NCBI GenBank assembly: GCA_963922205.1
Contig: CAWUHX010000162.1
Coordinates: 1-64,000, forward strand
Origin: Romanomermis culicivorax
Lineage: Eukaryota; Nematoda; Enoplea; Mermithida; Mermithidae
DNA: 64,000 nucleotides
Reading direction: 5' to 3'
Both the position numbers and the translations under genes were made by a program. The notes under the pieces were generated by a model. That model ran no database searches. It was not told the DNA's origin and was given only the letters and a program-made list of their open reading frames with translations. Position 1 is the first letter of the stretch. Every line of letters begins with the position of its first letter. Shown in pieces: positions 34,766 to 46,560 of the stretch.

Positions 34766-35954
34766 TGTATGAAAGAACAAGATTTTTAAATAATGGATGT
34801 AATCTGCAAAGATTTATATGAGAATTTTTGGTCAAGAGTTTTCAGAGTGAAATATTGAACTAATTTTCTTTTGGGCCGGAATGGTGTCCAAGGTTCAAGT
34901 ACAAGACTTTAAACACTATCTGCATACAGGGCCTATACGAAGAGCTTGAGATTTTCTGATTTCTTGAAACAAACAAAACTAACCCACTGCCATTGCTTAA
35001 AAACTAATTGAAAAAAAAAGAAAATCTGAAAACGTTTGAAGAAGGCTCCAAAAAAATAACTGCATAAAAAATAAGGGCTTACCTTATTGAATTTCCAGAT
35101 CTTGCTACAGTAATCAGGTTCAATGATTCACACATAATATGATCAGTCAGTTCTTGTGGATCACTTCCAAAAGTGACACAAACTGTAATATACAACTTTG
35201 AACTGACTTTTCAAGACATACTCTGGAACTGCTAGGAAACTAATAGCATTTTCATGTGCGAGTCAAAGTTACACAGACAATTTGTGTTTGATCGTGTAGT
35301 AAAAAAATGCATTCGAAGTGCCTGGTGTTTGATAATTTTCAAAATGAATCATTGCATTTGCAATCAAATGAGCTCATGAGAATCTGGAAAATAGGATTTC
35401 AAAAATGGTTTTGAAAACTACAGTCAGTTTTTATTTTTTCATATTCAACTTTCCTGAAAAAGTTATAAAGTAGCAATCACTACAAACTGTATTTAGACAG
35501 AATGGCATTATTTACTGTAGTATGACAATTATTGTGGAAAATTTTTTGTGCAAAATTAGCGATATACCTCTATGTTTGGGCATTTTTTGAGCTGTTGATT
35601 TGATTTTAGACTAATTTAGCCGACAAAGCTCATAGGTTTTCGTAATCAACCATAGACTATATACCAAAAGATTTGGAAACATTTTGGCACCGAGAACACG
35701 AGCAACAAATTTTGCAAATCTCGAGAAGATAATTTAAGAGAAAAAGAGATGCAGACTCCATGTCCCTATCCACATCTGCCTCTGAGACAACTCAGGTTGA
35801 TGGATTCGAAGTCCATAATAATCCCAGGGCTGTACAAACGTTTTTTCTCTCCAGTGTTGCCAGATTCGAAAATGAAAACAGGCCAAAGGTGTCCTAAAAA
35901 CTGGCCAAAACTGGCCAAAAAAACCAAAACTAGGCAAAAAACTTCTAAATCCAT
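34766..35954. other. AT-rich spacer, no supported gene
   Basis: I see no ORF with homology and no repeat matched elsewhere in the window. A short (ACTGGCCAAA)-type repeat lies at 35895-35925. Confidence 0.35.
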
Positions 35955-36440
35955 TTGAAATCACATGATCGAAAATTTGGTGAACCGATAAGCAGCAAGT
36001 CACGTGAGTAGACCATTGCTAAAATTGATATTTTGATCATTTTTTGAAGTCACCTGATCGAAAAATCATCAATCTTTTCAGTCAAGTGATCATGAATTCG
36101 AAAAATTGATCACCAATATTTGAGTCACGTGATTATGATATTCCAGAGGTGGGAAACGATATAAATCATTTTTCAAAATTACGCAATAAAAAATTCATCT
36201 TTGCTGTCACATTGTCACATGATCCAAAATTCATAGAATCGATTTTCGATATTTCAGTCACGTGATCAAAAAGCTGGATAATCGATAAAAGTCATGTGAC
36301 CGGTATATTGGAAAAATTGATATTTATATTTCATCATGTCACGTGATCAAATAATTAGATAATTCCTAGTCGACACTCGAGTCACATGACCGATATCAAG
36401 GAAAAAATCGATAGTGTTCATTTTGGCGAAGTCACGTGAT
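35955..36440. promoter_or_regulatory. Cluster of about eleven TCACGTGATC-like sites
   Basis: TCACRTGATC or near variants recur every 30-90 bp, near 35962, 36000, 36050, 36084, 36124, 36217, 36261, 36293, 36338, 36382 and 36431. Most are embedded in GAAGTCACGTGATCAAAAA-like context with GATAATCGAT/ATTGATAT spacers. CACGTG is the palindromic E-box core. The cluster could be a diverged minisatellite or a bHLH-binding array. No adjacent gene is recognised. Confidence 0.5.
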
Positions 36441-36479
36441 CAAAAGTTGAATTGTGAAATGCATACAGATCTAGTGGGC

Positions 36480-37935
36480 CTGCGGGCAAGTAGAAACCAT
36501 TTCTACTTTTTCGCACATCTGTAATTCATGCGGATCAGGAACCACCACCACAGTACAGTAAAGTATGGTTTTTTGCCCATGGCACACGATTGAACTTCAT
36601 TTTCGAGCCCACCATTGGCCCAATGCGATCGCATGTGACTATTTTTAGCTTGTTTCTGAAACGGGGGGGGGGGGGGAACTTTGGACTGTTTCCCAAGTTG
36701 GGAAAAACATTTTCAGATGCACAGTAGAAAATTCGAAAAATATTACAGCGCGGAAAATACATGGCTACTGTGCCTGGCGCGTTTTAAAAGGCAATGTCAT
36801 ACGTTCGGGGGAGGGGCACCGTTTTTTCCCTCAAATGGGGTGTTTTGAGGAAAAAAATTTCGAAATGAGGAAAAAATTTTGGGTATGGTTCCCATTGAGG
36901 AAAAAATTTTGGGGAATTCAAAACTGAAAAGATGCGTTTTTGTTGACTCAAAAGGGTCAAAATCTCAAAATTTTCGGCGCTTCGCGCTGGTCATGGGTAT
37001 AATCTTAACTAGTTTCTATCAGGCGGGCGGTTAGCATGTCATACTTGTAAACTATCATTTTTTGCTCATGGCGCACGATTGTACTTGATTTTCCAGCCCT
37101 CCCTCACACCCATACGCGTACGGTTAAGTATATTTAAATGCGGCCCACAATGAGGCCGCATGCGCATTTTTGGCTGAAGTATATTTTGACAACCCGCATT
37201 TTGGCCGCACATTGGCAGGTTGCAAAACTGCTCCGCACGTGCGTACAGGTAAAGCCGGGTATATACTTACCCCTATGCACGTGCACCGCCGATTTTTGAG
37301 CGGGCCCCACAATTTGCAGCCCGGAAATTGAACGCACAGTCATGCGCCGCATTGCGGGTGCCCGGCGAAAAATTTGCGGGACCCAATAATTTTGCGCGTG
37401 CCGGCAAGTAGAAACCATTTCTACTTTTTCGCACATCTGTAATTCATGCGGATCAGGAACCACCGCCACTGTACAGTAAAGTATTGTTTTTTGCCCATGG
37501 CGCACGATTGAACTTCATTTTCGAGCCACCCGTTGGCACGATGCGATCACATGCGAATATTTTTAGCTTGTTTCTGAAACGGGGGGAGAACTTTGGACTG
37601 TTTCCCAAGTTGGGAAAAACATTTTCGGATGCACGGTAGAAAATTCGAGAAGGGTATAATCTTAACTAGTTTCTATCAGGCGCGGCTGTTAGCACTTGTA
37701 AACCATCGGCGCACGATTGTACTAGATTTTCCAGCTCTCCTGCACACCTGTACGCGTACGGTTAAGTATATTCAAATGCGGCCCGCAATGAGGCCGCATG
37801 CGCTTTTTTGGCTGAAGTATATTTTGACAACTGGCATTTTGGCCGCACATTGGCAGGTCGCAAAACTGCTCCGCACGTGCGTACGGGTAAGTATATACCC
37901 GGCTTAAGTATATACCCAGCTTTAGCCGCACGTTT
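36480..37935. repeat. Direct duplication of a 0.5-0.8-kb block
   Basis: 36487-36750 recurs at 37404-37650: AAGTAGAAACCATTTCTAC, GGAACCACC, TTTTGCCCATGGC, ACTTTGGACTGTTTCCCAAG. 36999-37265 recurs at 37650-37920: TATAATCTTAACTAGTTTCT, TACGCGTACGGTTAAGTATA, GAGGCCGCATGCGC. The first copy also contains a 14-G run (about 36664-36677) and the hairpin repeat at 36975. No gene supported. Confidence 0.75.
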
Positions 37936-37959
37936 ATTCGTAAATCGGGTTACTCAATT

Positions 37960-38323
37960 ATGGGCCAATGGTATTTAGACCAGTGTATTCATCGTCGGCT
38001 TATTCCTTACATTAGACAGAATCATTTGCAAGGTGATTACATTTTTGACCTGATCAGGCGAGTTCACATTACGCCAAAATTGTACTGGATCATTTGTGGG
38101 CCCAAAATATCGAATTCGTCGAAAAGTGGGACAACCCAGCTAATGTCCCAGAAGTTCGCGTTATAGAAGGTTTCTGGGCATAAGCAAAAAATTTGGATCA
38201 ATTGTCCAACCATATAAAGCAGTGCTTAAAAAAATGGATAAAGCTTTTGTACAACAAATGTGCAGCAACATGATGAAACGTATTGATTTTATTCAAAGAA
38301 ATGGCGTTATTGAAAATATTTAA
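37960..38323 (+). pseudogene. Tc1/mariner transposase C-terminal fragment
   Basis: After a frameshift near 38045 the frame reads PDQASSHYAKIVL, then IEFVEKWDNPANVPEVR, IEGFW and a helical tail ending TAA 38321-38323. These are the second and third catalytic blocks of the mariner DD(E/D) domain: the aspartate in the PDQA.SHY block and the acidic residue in IE.FW. It is broken by TGA where tryptophan is expected just before PDQA, and by TAA after IEGFWA. The catalytic N-terminal half and DNA-binding domain are missing. Confidence 0.75.
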
Positions 38324-38434
38324 TTACACTATTTTGTTAAGTTTTTCTTGCTCTTTCGAATTTGGTATTTGACTTGTGTTATTTATTTTGTTGATTGTAA
38401 ATAAAATGGATTTTAAAAAATTTCCAGATTTTTT

Positions 38435-39123
38435 CCGGACACCTATTATTTTTAGCATAGGGTTTTCTTTGCCTTTTCTTTGCCTACCTTTTTGCGTGCT
38501 ATTTATTGATTATGAAATTTAATTACAATAAAATTACTAAATTTAATTAATTCACTTTTTTCGCAAATCAAAGAATATGGCGGGGTGCACAAAACGCAGC
38601 ATTATCGTAAATGATATGACCATCAGAAAAATACTTGATGATATGTCTTGTAATGAAAAATGTTTGCCAATGTCTTGTAATGTAAAAATATCCATTTGAT
38701 CAGAAAAAATTACTGAACGGGTTTTCACTTCTAAGAATTCTGCACACAATGCAGATGCTTTTGTTTCCATATTTTTTGTGTTTTACTTTCTCACGCCATG
38801 AATAACCGTTTCGGCCTACAAGAAATTCCTTCACGACTTCAAAACTTTACAATAGATTATTTAACTTCATTGATTTGAAAGAAAATTTTAAAGGTCTAAA
38901 AAAATTGATAGGATTTTCCTGGCAAAGACAGTATTGATCTGTTTGAAAAATAGGGTGCAGCCTGTATTTGAGAATTAAAAATTTGAATTTGTTTGTGACG
39001 AATCGAAATTAATTAAATTTCATCATTTTGTTGTAATTAAATTTCATAATCAATAAATAGCACGCAAAAAGTGCGAGGTAGGCAAAGAAAACTGTGCGCT
39101 AAAAATAGAACCAGACTGGCCCG
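38435..39123. mobile_element. MITE-like element with about 130-bp terminal inverted repeats
   Basis: The left end CCGGACACCTATTATTTTTA, then TTCTTTGCCTACC, TTTTTGCGTGCTATTTATTG and ATTATGAAATTTAATTACAA, reappears as the reverse complement at 39000-39123. Arms are well conserved; the middle (38560-38990) is unique and non-coding. It lies 110 bp after the mariner fragment and may be its non-autonomous relative. Confidence 0.7.
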
Positions 39124-40400
39124 TGTTTAACCACGCCCCCTTTACTAACTGTCTATATGCTTAACCGTTGCTGTAGTAAGTACGGGTCCCCGATTCTATA
39201 ATTATGCCGAATTTTTTTCATACAGGAAAAGACTTCCAATTTCAAAACTCTGGGGGTACATACCCCCATCCCACCTCTGCACATGTATGCTTCAAATTCC
39301 ACTGAGCTTTAACAGATGATGAGGGAAAAATGAGAAATTCAAAAATAAGATTGACTTAAAACATGCATTACATATATAACGATTTCATTCAACGGGCGCT
39401 ATATATATACTTTTTGTGCAATCCCACGTTTTTTGTCTTATAAATTCTTATTAAGATCTTACATTTTCTTATGAGATATGCCGATATCTTGTAAATTTTG
39501 ATTAAAAATCTTATGACTTATTTGATTCCATATGTTTTCCCTGCATCTTGTAACTTTTTCCTCCAGATTGTCTCAGATTATGTAAGATCTTACAAGAAAA
39601 CTTATCTTGTTAAGACATTTCAAGACTTAAACCAATCTTGCAAGAAATCTTATAAGATAATGTATCATCTGGAAAGATATCTTTTTGTTTTGCCAAGACA
39701 GAAGGATCATTTGAAAGAAATTACAAGAATTTGAAAAACCTCGTGGATTTTGGTACGCATCGCTGTTTCTTTTTCTGTCCAAATCGGTGTTTTTGGCAAA
39801 AAGAAATCTAAAAATTCGAAAAAAGCTATTTTCTGTGGATTAGAGATCGGAAAGATGCATTTTGATGCATTTCAAGGCGATTTCGAAAGTTCTTGCTGGT
39901 GGTAGAGTCCAAGTTTCCGGAAGCTTTCCAGGGTTGGTAAGGCTTTGGTTTTTTGGTTAAAAAACAAAAAAAAATTGGAAAATACTTGGTTTTTTTGTTT
40001 TTACAAAATCACTCGGAACAGTGGCTCTTACAAGGGACTGACATGATGACATGTCACCAAACTGAAGAAGTGAAATATTTTTTCAAATCAAGTTGCATTT
40101 TTAACAACAGCTTCAACTACTGTATTTTCATAGAGGCTTTTTTGGCTGTGGCTATGCAGACTGCAGTCTGTGTATAGCCCGGCGGATATACAGACTGCAG
40201 TCTGTATGTGACATCCAGTTGACAAACATTGAAACCTATCGACAAGGTATAAAATTGACACACCCGTATTGTTTGTGTACATATGGTATATTGAAACTAG
40301 AGTAACGATTTTCATAAAATAAAAATTACTTCACTTGATTATCAGATTCCAAAAATGACATTTTTCAAATTGCAGTATTTTTTCTTCACCTCATCGTGCA
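39124..40400. other. Spacer with simple-sequence and palindromic repeats, no gene
   Basis: 39430-39700 is enriched in ATCTTATAAGAT, AAGATCTTAC and similar overlapping palindromes. 40157-40170 and 40188-40207 are perfect palindromes around CAGACTGCAGTCTG. No ORF is supported. Confidence 0.45.
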
Positions 40401-41330
40401 GATGTTACAAACGAAATCTCGGTTAAACAAGCCTATTTTTGTGATTTTTTGGTGGAAGGAGTTTTTAATCGCGGGGAATTCATTGGATGTGGTCACTATA
40501 CACAAAAAATTATCCCGGATGTAAACAAGCGTATTTTCGTGATTTTTTGGTTGAACGAGTTTTCGACAGTGGGGAATTCAATATATGAGGTCACTTTACA
40601 CAAAAGAGTATCCCGGGTGCAAACAAGCGTATTTCCGTGAATTTTTGGCGGAAAGGTTTTCTGACCATGGGGAATTCAATGGACGCAGTCACTTCACACA
40701 AAAATCGGTCTTTGTGTAAACACAGGTATTTTTCGATTTTTTGGCTGAAGGGTTCTAGACCATGGGGAATTCAACAGATATGGTCACTTTACATTCTGTT
40801 CACAACGTCTTTCACTACACAGTTTACACATCTGTTACTTTTACCTAAAGTGAGAATTTGTAGTTTTTTTATTGTTTCTTTGATGTGAAGATGACCAAAT
40901 TTAACACTTGAATGTGCTTTTATGAAGGTTTTCATGCATCGTTGAGGCCCAAAAAGAGGTGGAATAGTTTACTAGAAAACGCTCCTGAAAAAAGTGGTGG
41001 ACTAGTTAGAAAAGTATTTCTCCACATTTGAATGAAGTCAACCATTAGCTTGCATATCATTTTCAACCAGGAAAATTTTACTATGGTTGATACATTGCTA
41101 TGGCGAGGACAAAATGCACGAAGCTGCCGAATATACTTTTCCACGGACATGAAAAAATTTTTTAATGAGGGAAAGAATAAAAATCCAGTATTACAAAGTT
41201 GGGTTTTACAAACTTTGGCTCAAGTTCTCAAAAGTCTAGTCCACTCCTTTTTCTAGCTTGGCAACTATCCAAGCAAGTACATTCTCCTTTTACGACTGCC
41301 CCATCGAGTCATTTTCTAATAAACTAGTTA
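40400..41330 (+). repeat. M95 array plus inverted-repeat tail
   Basis: About four M95 units (40440-40800) with GGGGAATTCAATGGA, TCACTTTACACAAAA and GTAAACAAGCGTATTT. Then comes a tail in which TTTACTAGAAAACGCTCC (40965) pairs with CATTTTCTAATAAACTAGTT (41311-41331) as inverted arms. The interior matches 10391-10760. Confidence 0.6.
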
Positions 41331-41787
41331 CAAAATATGCATGCTTTGACAGTTCAACAAATCTGTTGTTCAGTTTCTTACAAAAAAAGTTGCAGTATGT
41401 TTCTTTACACTGGACGTTGAAACCGGTTTGGTTAACAATCTAAAATAAAATTTATTTCAAATCGATCATCAGCATCCAAAATGATCAAGGTCGACGTCAG
41501 CAACTGAATTTACTTTTCGAACAGCAATCAATGATGTATACACTGAAAATTCTGAGTGAATTGACCATACGTGCATATTTGGAGTTTAGCGGGAGTCTTG
41601 CCCCCCACACACTCTTGCAGACCCCATCAGATTGTATTCCCCAGCATTGACCAAGAAGACTATGAAGGAAATGAGAGAAGAAAGAAAAAAACGTCATAAA
41701 GGATGAAAATTAAGCTGCAGTTCAACGATTTTTCTGAACAAAGCATTCTTAATTCAAAAAGAGTAACATTAAGTTTAAGAAGTGCTG
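41331..41787. other. Spacer, no supported gene
   Basis: AT-rich sequence without recognisable ORF, repeat or RNA gene. Confidence 0.3.
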
Positions 41788-42880
41788 TGTCACATTAAAT
41801 AAAATTGGAGCCATGTCACATTAAATGAAATTGGACAATCACATTGATGGAGAAATCCATGCCATATTGGTAGAAAACTACTGCCATGTCACTGTGAGTG
41901 ACATGCTGTGACCCTGTTGGGTGGCTCGCTTACATTTCATTTCGGGAAACTGACCCAGCTAGTACTGGCTATAGGAGGGCCTATAGGGTACTCTGATGCT
42001 GTCAAGGGGTTCTGCTGTAGAGTAATCGACAAAGCCATCAGGTCAGGGGTGGCAATCCCTGGTCCCATTCAGTATGAAAGATGGACAAGGTCACTCAGGG
42101 AATGACCTGATATAAGGGACCCAACTGTAAATCAAAATCCCCTTCCTAGCCCTGGACCAAAGGGAACAAGAGCCCTTCTAACTGAGGGGAGATTCAAGTG
42201 ACCACCGACTTAGGAAAGGGTTCCCCAAAATACACCCTCAACAACAATAATCCCTTGAGAAGACTTACCTAGTCCTGTTTCTCAGATACAATTTGAGGCA
42301 AAGGCGACAGGTCCCTGTGGATGTGGATATCAGTCAGTGAACAGAGGAAACAGTCCACTCGGTTCAGGGATGGGTAAGTTGGGAGGTCAGGGCAATGCTC
42401 TAGTATCAGACAGACGGGTGATGGGGGTAAACCAGGCGCTAAGGGCGACGGGTGTTCTCTCTATATATGGGCCAGGTAGGGGATGCAGTCGATGCAACCA
42501 ATATGCAAATTCGGCAATGAATGCAAGTCAGAAGCGAATATTCAAATTTATTATTTAAAATAAGACGACCGCAGACACGGATTAAGTATAAGGTCCGACC
42601 TGAGTTGAAACCCAGAGAATGAGCATAAAACTAACGAAACAGGCCCTTTTAAGGGCCTTGTAGGCCTACAATATGAGTTGGGTGGAGCATACGACGCCCA
42701 AGCTAACTTTTGCAGCAGAAATTGGTGTAGAAGATCCCTATGGTCACATAGACATTTTCCAGTTCAAATACATTAAGCATTGGGAGTGAGTTTCACTCCC
42801 ATGCTAAACATATGAACGACTTTTAATGAGAACTTCCGAACTAGTCATCTTGCATTGCAAAATGTCGCTAGTTTTTACTG
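41788..42880 (-). repeat. LTR family 2, copy 2a, part 1 (split by the family 1 element)
   Basis: It begins TGTCACATT and parallels 57463-58578 closely: GGAGCCATGTCACATTAAA, GGTCAGGGGTGGCAATCCCT, the CCCTTTTAAGGGCC hairpin, TTTCACTCCCATGC. In minus orientation it resembles LTR family 1 and is a related family. Homology is interrupted at ACTG (42877-42880) and continues at 57190. Confidence 0.8.
42877..42880. other. Target-site duplication ACTG, left
   Basis: ACTG precedes the LTR at 42881 and is repeated directly after the 3' LTR at 57190-57193. The uninterrupted paralogous site at 58575-58578 has a single ACTG. Confidence 0.9.
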
Positions 42881-43383
42881 TGTCACGTGCCGCTCAATTT
42901 CTCCGACGTCACGTGATTCCGATCATGTTAATATTTTTGTTTTCTTCATGATTTGTTTATTACTCATTCATGTTTTTGTTTATTTGATTTCTACACATGC
43001 ATTTTGTGTTCGTTTTTATATTTTTCATGCATTTCTATGTTTCGTTTTGTTGTATTTTTATTTCTTTATGAACGCGGGCTACAGTAGGCCCTTTAGCTAA
43101 AAACTTCCGCCAGTCCTGCTCCACGAGCACATGGCTATTTTTGGTGCACTCCATGCACCTCTTATCACCAAAAATTAGCGTCGTTTTTGTTACGCAAAAA
43201 CGACTAGCTAAGAAGTTTAGCTAAAGACGTTCATATGCTTAGCATAGGCACTGCAGTCGGCCTCAGTGCTAAACGCATGTGAACGAAAAATATCTATGTG
43301 CTCATAGGCATCTTCTGCATCGCTTCTAGCTGCAGAAGTTAGCTGGGACGCCGAGAAACTCTGCCCAAGCTGCAGCTGTAGCC

Positions 43384-43409
43384 AAACATGTCCTTAAAAG
43401 GACATGTTT
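43384..43409. other. Conserved LTR hairpin
   Basis: AAACATGTCCTT and AAGGACATGTTT form a 12-bp perfect stem with a 2-base loop. The same structure with different stem bases occurs in LTR family 2 (GCCCTTTTAAGGGC, about 42642-42656, and CCCTTTTAAAGGG at about 58342), and unchanged in the 3' LTR (about 56259-56284). Confidence 0.7.
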
Positions 43410-43792
43410 CTTTAGTTTTTCGCTCATTCCTGGGTTTACCCCTGCGTCCAATTTTGTTGTCAGTGTCCGCCCCCTGTTGCCTAATTTGAATAAATTTGAA
43501 TAACCTTCACTGCGTCCGCCGCCTTATAGCAAACTAATTTGCATAAATTTATACCCGGTTACTGCGTCCGCCGCTTACCTGTCTACAGTACCTGCTGCCC
43601 ATCAGTGCCAGGTGTCCGACCCCCCCGGTTCGTGGAGAAAACATTGGAGAATCGCCTCCTGATCGCCGCCACTTGCCGCTAGGACTCGTGTGGATCGCAT
43701 CCCCCGGCTCCAGTGCCAGAAGATCAAAAGTGTCCAGGGACTTGCCGCCCCTTTCATCGAATCGCTTGAGAAACAGGACTAGGTGAGTCTTC

Positions 43793-43798
43793 TAAGGG
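43793..43798 (+). promoter_or_regulatory. Candidate splice donor in the LTR
   Basis: ACTAG|GTGAGT is a near-perfect eukaryotic 5' splice site, also present in the 3' LTR (56665-56670). A donor in the transcribed leader could feed a spliced RNA for the Env-like ORF. The acceptor is not identified. Confidence 0.45.
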
Positions 43799-44310
43799 GA
43801 TTATTGTTATTTGTGGGATATTTGTTGGGAAATCCTTCCTAAGTCGGTTTCCCAAGTTTACCACAGATAAGTAGGGCCTCCATCTCTCAGGTTCGTGCTA
43901 AAAGGGGCTGTCTGGTTCATAACCGGGTCCCACAAATTAGGTCATTTCACGGGTGACCCTGTCCCCACTCTCACTGAGTAGGACTCGGGGATTGTCGCAC
44001 CTAGCCTGGCAGCGTTGTCCATTACCCTACAGCGAGACCCCAAGGACAACACCAGAGAACTGACTATAGACCTCTCTATAGCCCCCCCCCCATTCGCCAG
44101 GTTAGGCCCCAACGCCAATCAGGGAAGCCTGGGGAAAATGCCAGTATCCATCAGGAGTCACAGCCTATTACTCACTGTAATAGGATCAATCTGATATGGT
44201 TCACCATCAATGTGACGTCTAAAACACGGTAATACCTGATGAGATACCCAAACTGTCCCAGCTCTCCCAAATAAACATGGCATACACGTGCCATGGGGTA
44301 AAATGTGACA

Positions 44311-44323
44311 TGGCGAGGCTGGA
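44311..44323 (+). other. Putative tRNA primer-binding site
   Basis: TGGCGAGGCTGGA starts directly after the LTR end GTGACA. TGG at this position pairs with the CCA end of a tRNA primer. I cannot name the tRNA with confidence. Confidence 0.6.
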
Positions 44324-45500
44324 AAATCGACCTTAAATCTGGCACTTGCCCTTAAGTGCAAAAACTTCACCCTTGGGTCGGAACTACCCCCAGGTCGGGT
44401 CAATTCCCATTTTTAAGTCGGACAAGCCCCCTTAAAATCGGGTACTAGCCATCCAATAAGTCGGAGACCCCCCCCCCCCAAATTCGGGTTTACTGCCTAA
44501 TGGGTCCGGAATGTCCCTTATTTCGGACTACCGCTACTGTAGGTCGGAAACTTCCCCTCAAGTCAAGTGTTATTACTGTAAGTCGGAAATATTTCCCGTG
44601 CCACCGAGAGTTATTACTGTAGGTCGGGAATTTATCCCTTAAAATCGAGTTTAATTACTGTAAGACGGGATTTGCCCTTACAAGTGATCTAAATGTGATC
44701 TATATGTGTAAATAATTATCTCATGCGTGTGTATCGCCCCTATGAGTAATAAATTCCCCCTGAGTCGAGTTATTTATCCCCAGAGCCAAGTTAAATGTCC
44801 TCAGAGTCGAGTTATTTGTCCCAGAGTTGAGTTATATATCGAGTATTCTATATTTCTCCTCTGATTAATCATGTATATTCTACATACTTAGTCTGTGTTG
44901 TAAACTAACTTATTTGTCTCTTTTCCCTTTATTTCTCCCCCTCTCTCATTATGGGTGGTATACTGTAACCCTCAGGGTGGGTGCCATTACAGTACGCCTG
45001 TGTCCATTCCCGTACTGTAACTACAGTATACCCATACGCGGGTACTGGTATCACAGCGGTAGGGGTTGACGGCCTCTCCTGACTGTCGCTGGTCCATGAC
45101 CCCATGATACAGTACACCCTCCAGGTATGATTCTGGACGTCATACGTGGCTGCGATCTGTTAACTGTGTACAGTATTTTTGTATGTCGGGGGAAACTGTC
45201 GGAATTGCTCACTTTTCCGGCCCCAAAAATTTTATACCTACTGTTTACACATTTAACACGCGTATGTCCAAATCTCGTATCTCCCATTTTTTTTTTTTGG
45301 TTATTTTTTCCCCATTTCTTTTTCTCGGTCATCTGAGCGGTGTCAAAAAAAAAAAAAAAAAAAAAAAAGATTTTCTGTTTTCTGATGCCACCGCTACAGT
45401 ATGACACCCTTATGTAAGTTGCTCTCTCTTTCTCATTTCTACTTACTGTAAGGTCTGTTCTCCTCTATTCTCGGGTTGTTGCATCTAGACCATAGACTTT
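44324..45500. other. Retrotransposon leader, first part
   Basis: Non-coding. Repeats of TTACTGTARGTCGG-like and AGTCGAGTTA-like phrases occur at 44400-44840. A run of about 24 A lies at 45346-45368. Opposite-strand ORFs here are not supported. Confidence 0.5.
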
Positions 45501-45515
45501 ACGGGTCATGCTCTT

Positions 45516-46560
45516 TGACGTCAGCAACAACAACGTTACAGGTTGTTGTTGTTGTGTGGTTCAGCCTCACGGATGCAACCACTGACGTCTGCAACAGCCG
45601 CTTCACTTGCTGTTGCTTTAAGGGGTAGGTAGCCCTCCGGGTTCTACTCCTGACGTCAGCAACGGTGACATTACGTGTTGTTTTAAGTTAATACTCCTGC
45701 AGTACTGACTTCTGACGTCTGCAACAGCTGAAGCTAACGTTGTTGCAACAGGTTCCGCTGGTTCCCTGCACCCCATCTGTGACGTCAGCAATGGTGACGC
45801 ACCGTGTCACTATTCAAAGATGTGCAGGTCTTATGGGTGCCACATCTGACGTCTGCAACAACTGCATCTCATGTCATTGACTTAAGGTATCAGACCCTCG
45901 GTTCCACCTTTTGACGTCAGCAACAGCACGATCACCTGTTGCTGTATACCGATAGTTGGCTTCAGGGCCCTATTGCTGACGTCAGCAATGACAATGTATC
46001 ATGTTCTCGCAGCAGGAATTGAGGTTACATGATCCTATTTCTGACGTCTGCAATGGTAACATTACGTGCTACTGCAGGGGTTTTGCTGGCCTTAGGCACT
46101 CACCCCTGGCGTCTGCAACTGCGACATGATACTTGAATACTCTTATCCCAGGCACCTGCAGTCAGCACCAAGGTCATGTGTTGGTTCATACCCCTACCTT
46201 TTGACGTCAGCACCAGGTTACTGTCGGTCCTATGAGTATTCCACTTGAGTCATAGGTGGTTGCTGGCGCATGGTCCTATCACCTACTGCTCTTGTCAAAG
46301 GGTTGGTTTGTGTCTGGGACTAATGCCTGGGAAACATCAGTCCACATACATACACCACCTGAGATGCTCTCTAGTCTGCGTACTGATCAGGTTGTCCGCC
46401 CGGGTAGCGGCACTGTTGATCAGCACGTGACTGCTTTTAAGCTTTAACTGCAGGTTTGAACGAGTTACCCTCGGCCTCAGCTGGGTTGGTTGTTTGACTC
46501 GTGTAGATGGTAGGCATTTGCAGTCAGTACTGCCTGTGTCTGACGTCTGCAAGGGTTCAG
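45516..46560 (+). repeat. Periodic TGACGTC(A/T)GCAAC array in the retrotransposon leader
   Basis: TGACGTCA or TGACGTCT followed by GCAAC/GCAAT begins at 45516, 45583, 45651, 45713, 45780, 45847, 45912, 45977 and 46042, with a variant at 46107. Spacing is 62-68 bp. Further copies lie at 46202 and 46541. The A and T forms partly alternate. TGACGTCA is the CRE/ATF core. The sequence between the sites is poorly conserved, so the motif and its period are the preserved features. Confidence 0.8.

Larger units (their letters stand above)
42881..44310 (+). repeat. 5' LTR, family 1
   Basis: 1,430 bp from TGTCACGTGC to ATGTGACA with perfect 6-bp inverted ends TGTCAC/GTGACA. It contains a perfect 12-bp-stem hairpin (AAACATGTCCTT/AAGGACATGTTT, 43384-43409) and a consensus splice donor AG|GTGAGT (43791-43798). 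It matches 55755-57189. Confidence 0.92.

Noticed and set aside
36664..36677. G-quadruplex-like regulatory element
   Set aside because: A single 14-G run in one copy of a duplicated block and only a short run in the other; more likely slippage.
45336..45370. Poly(A) run as the 3' end of a retrotransposed gene
   Set aside because: It lies within the leader of the LTR element with no gene or target duplication next to it.
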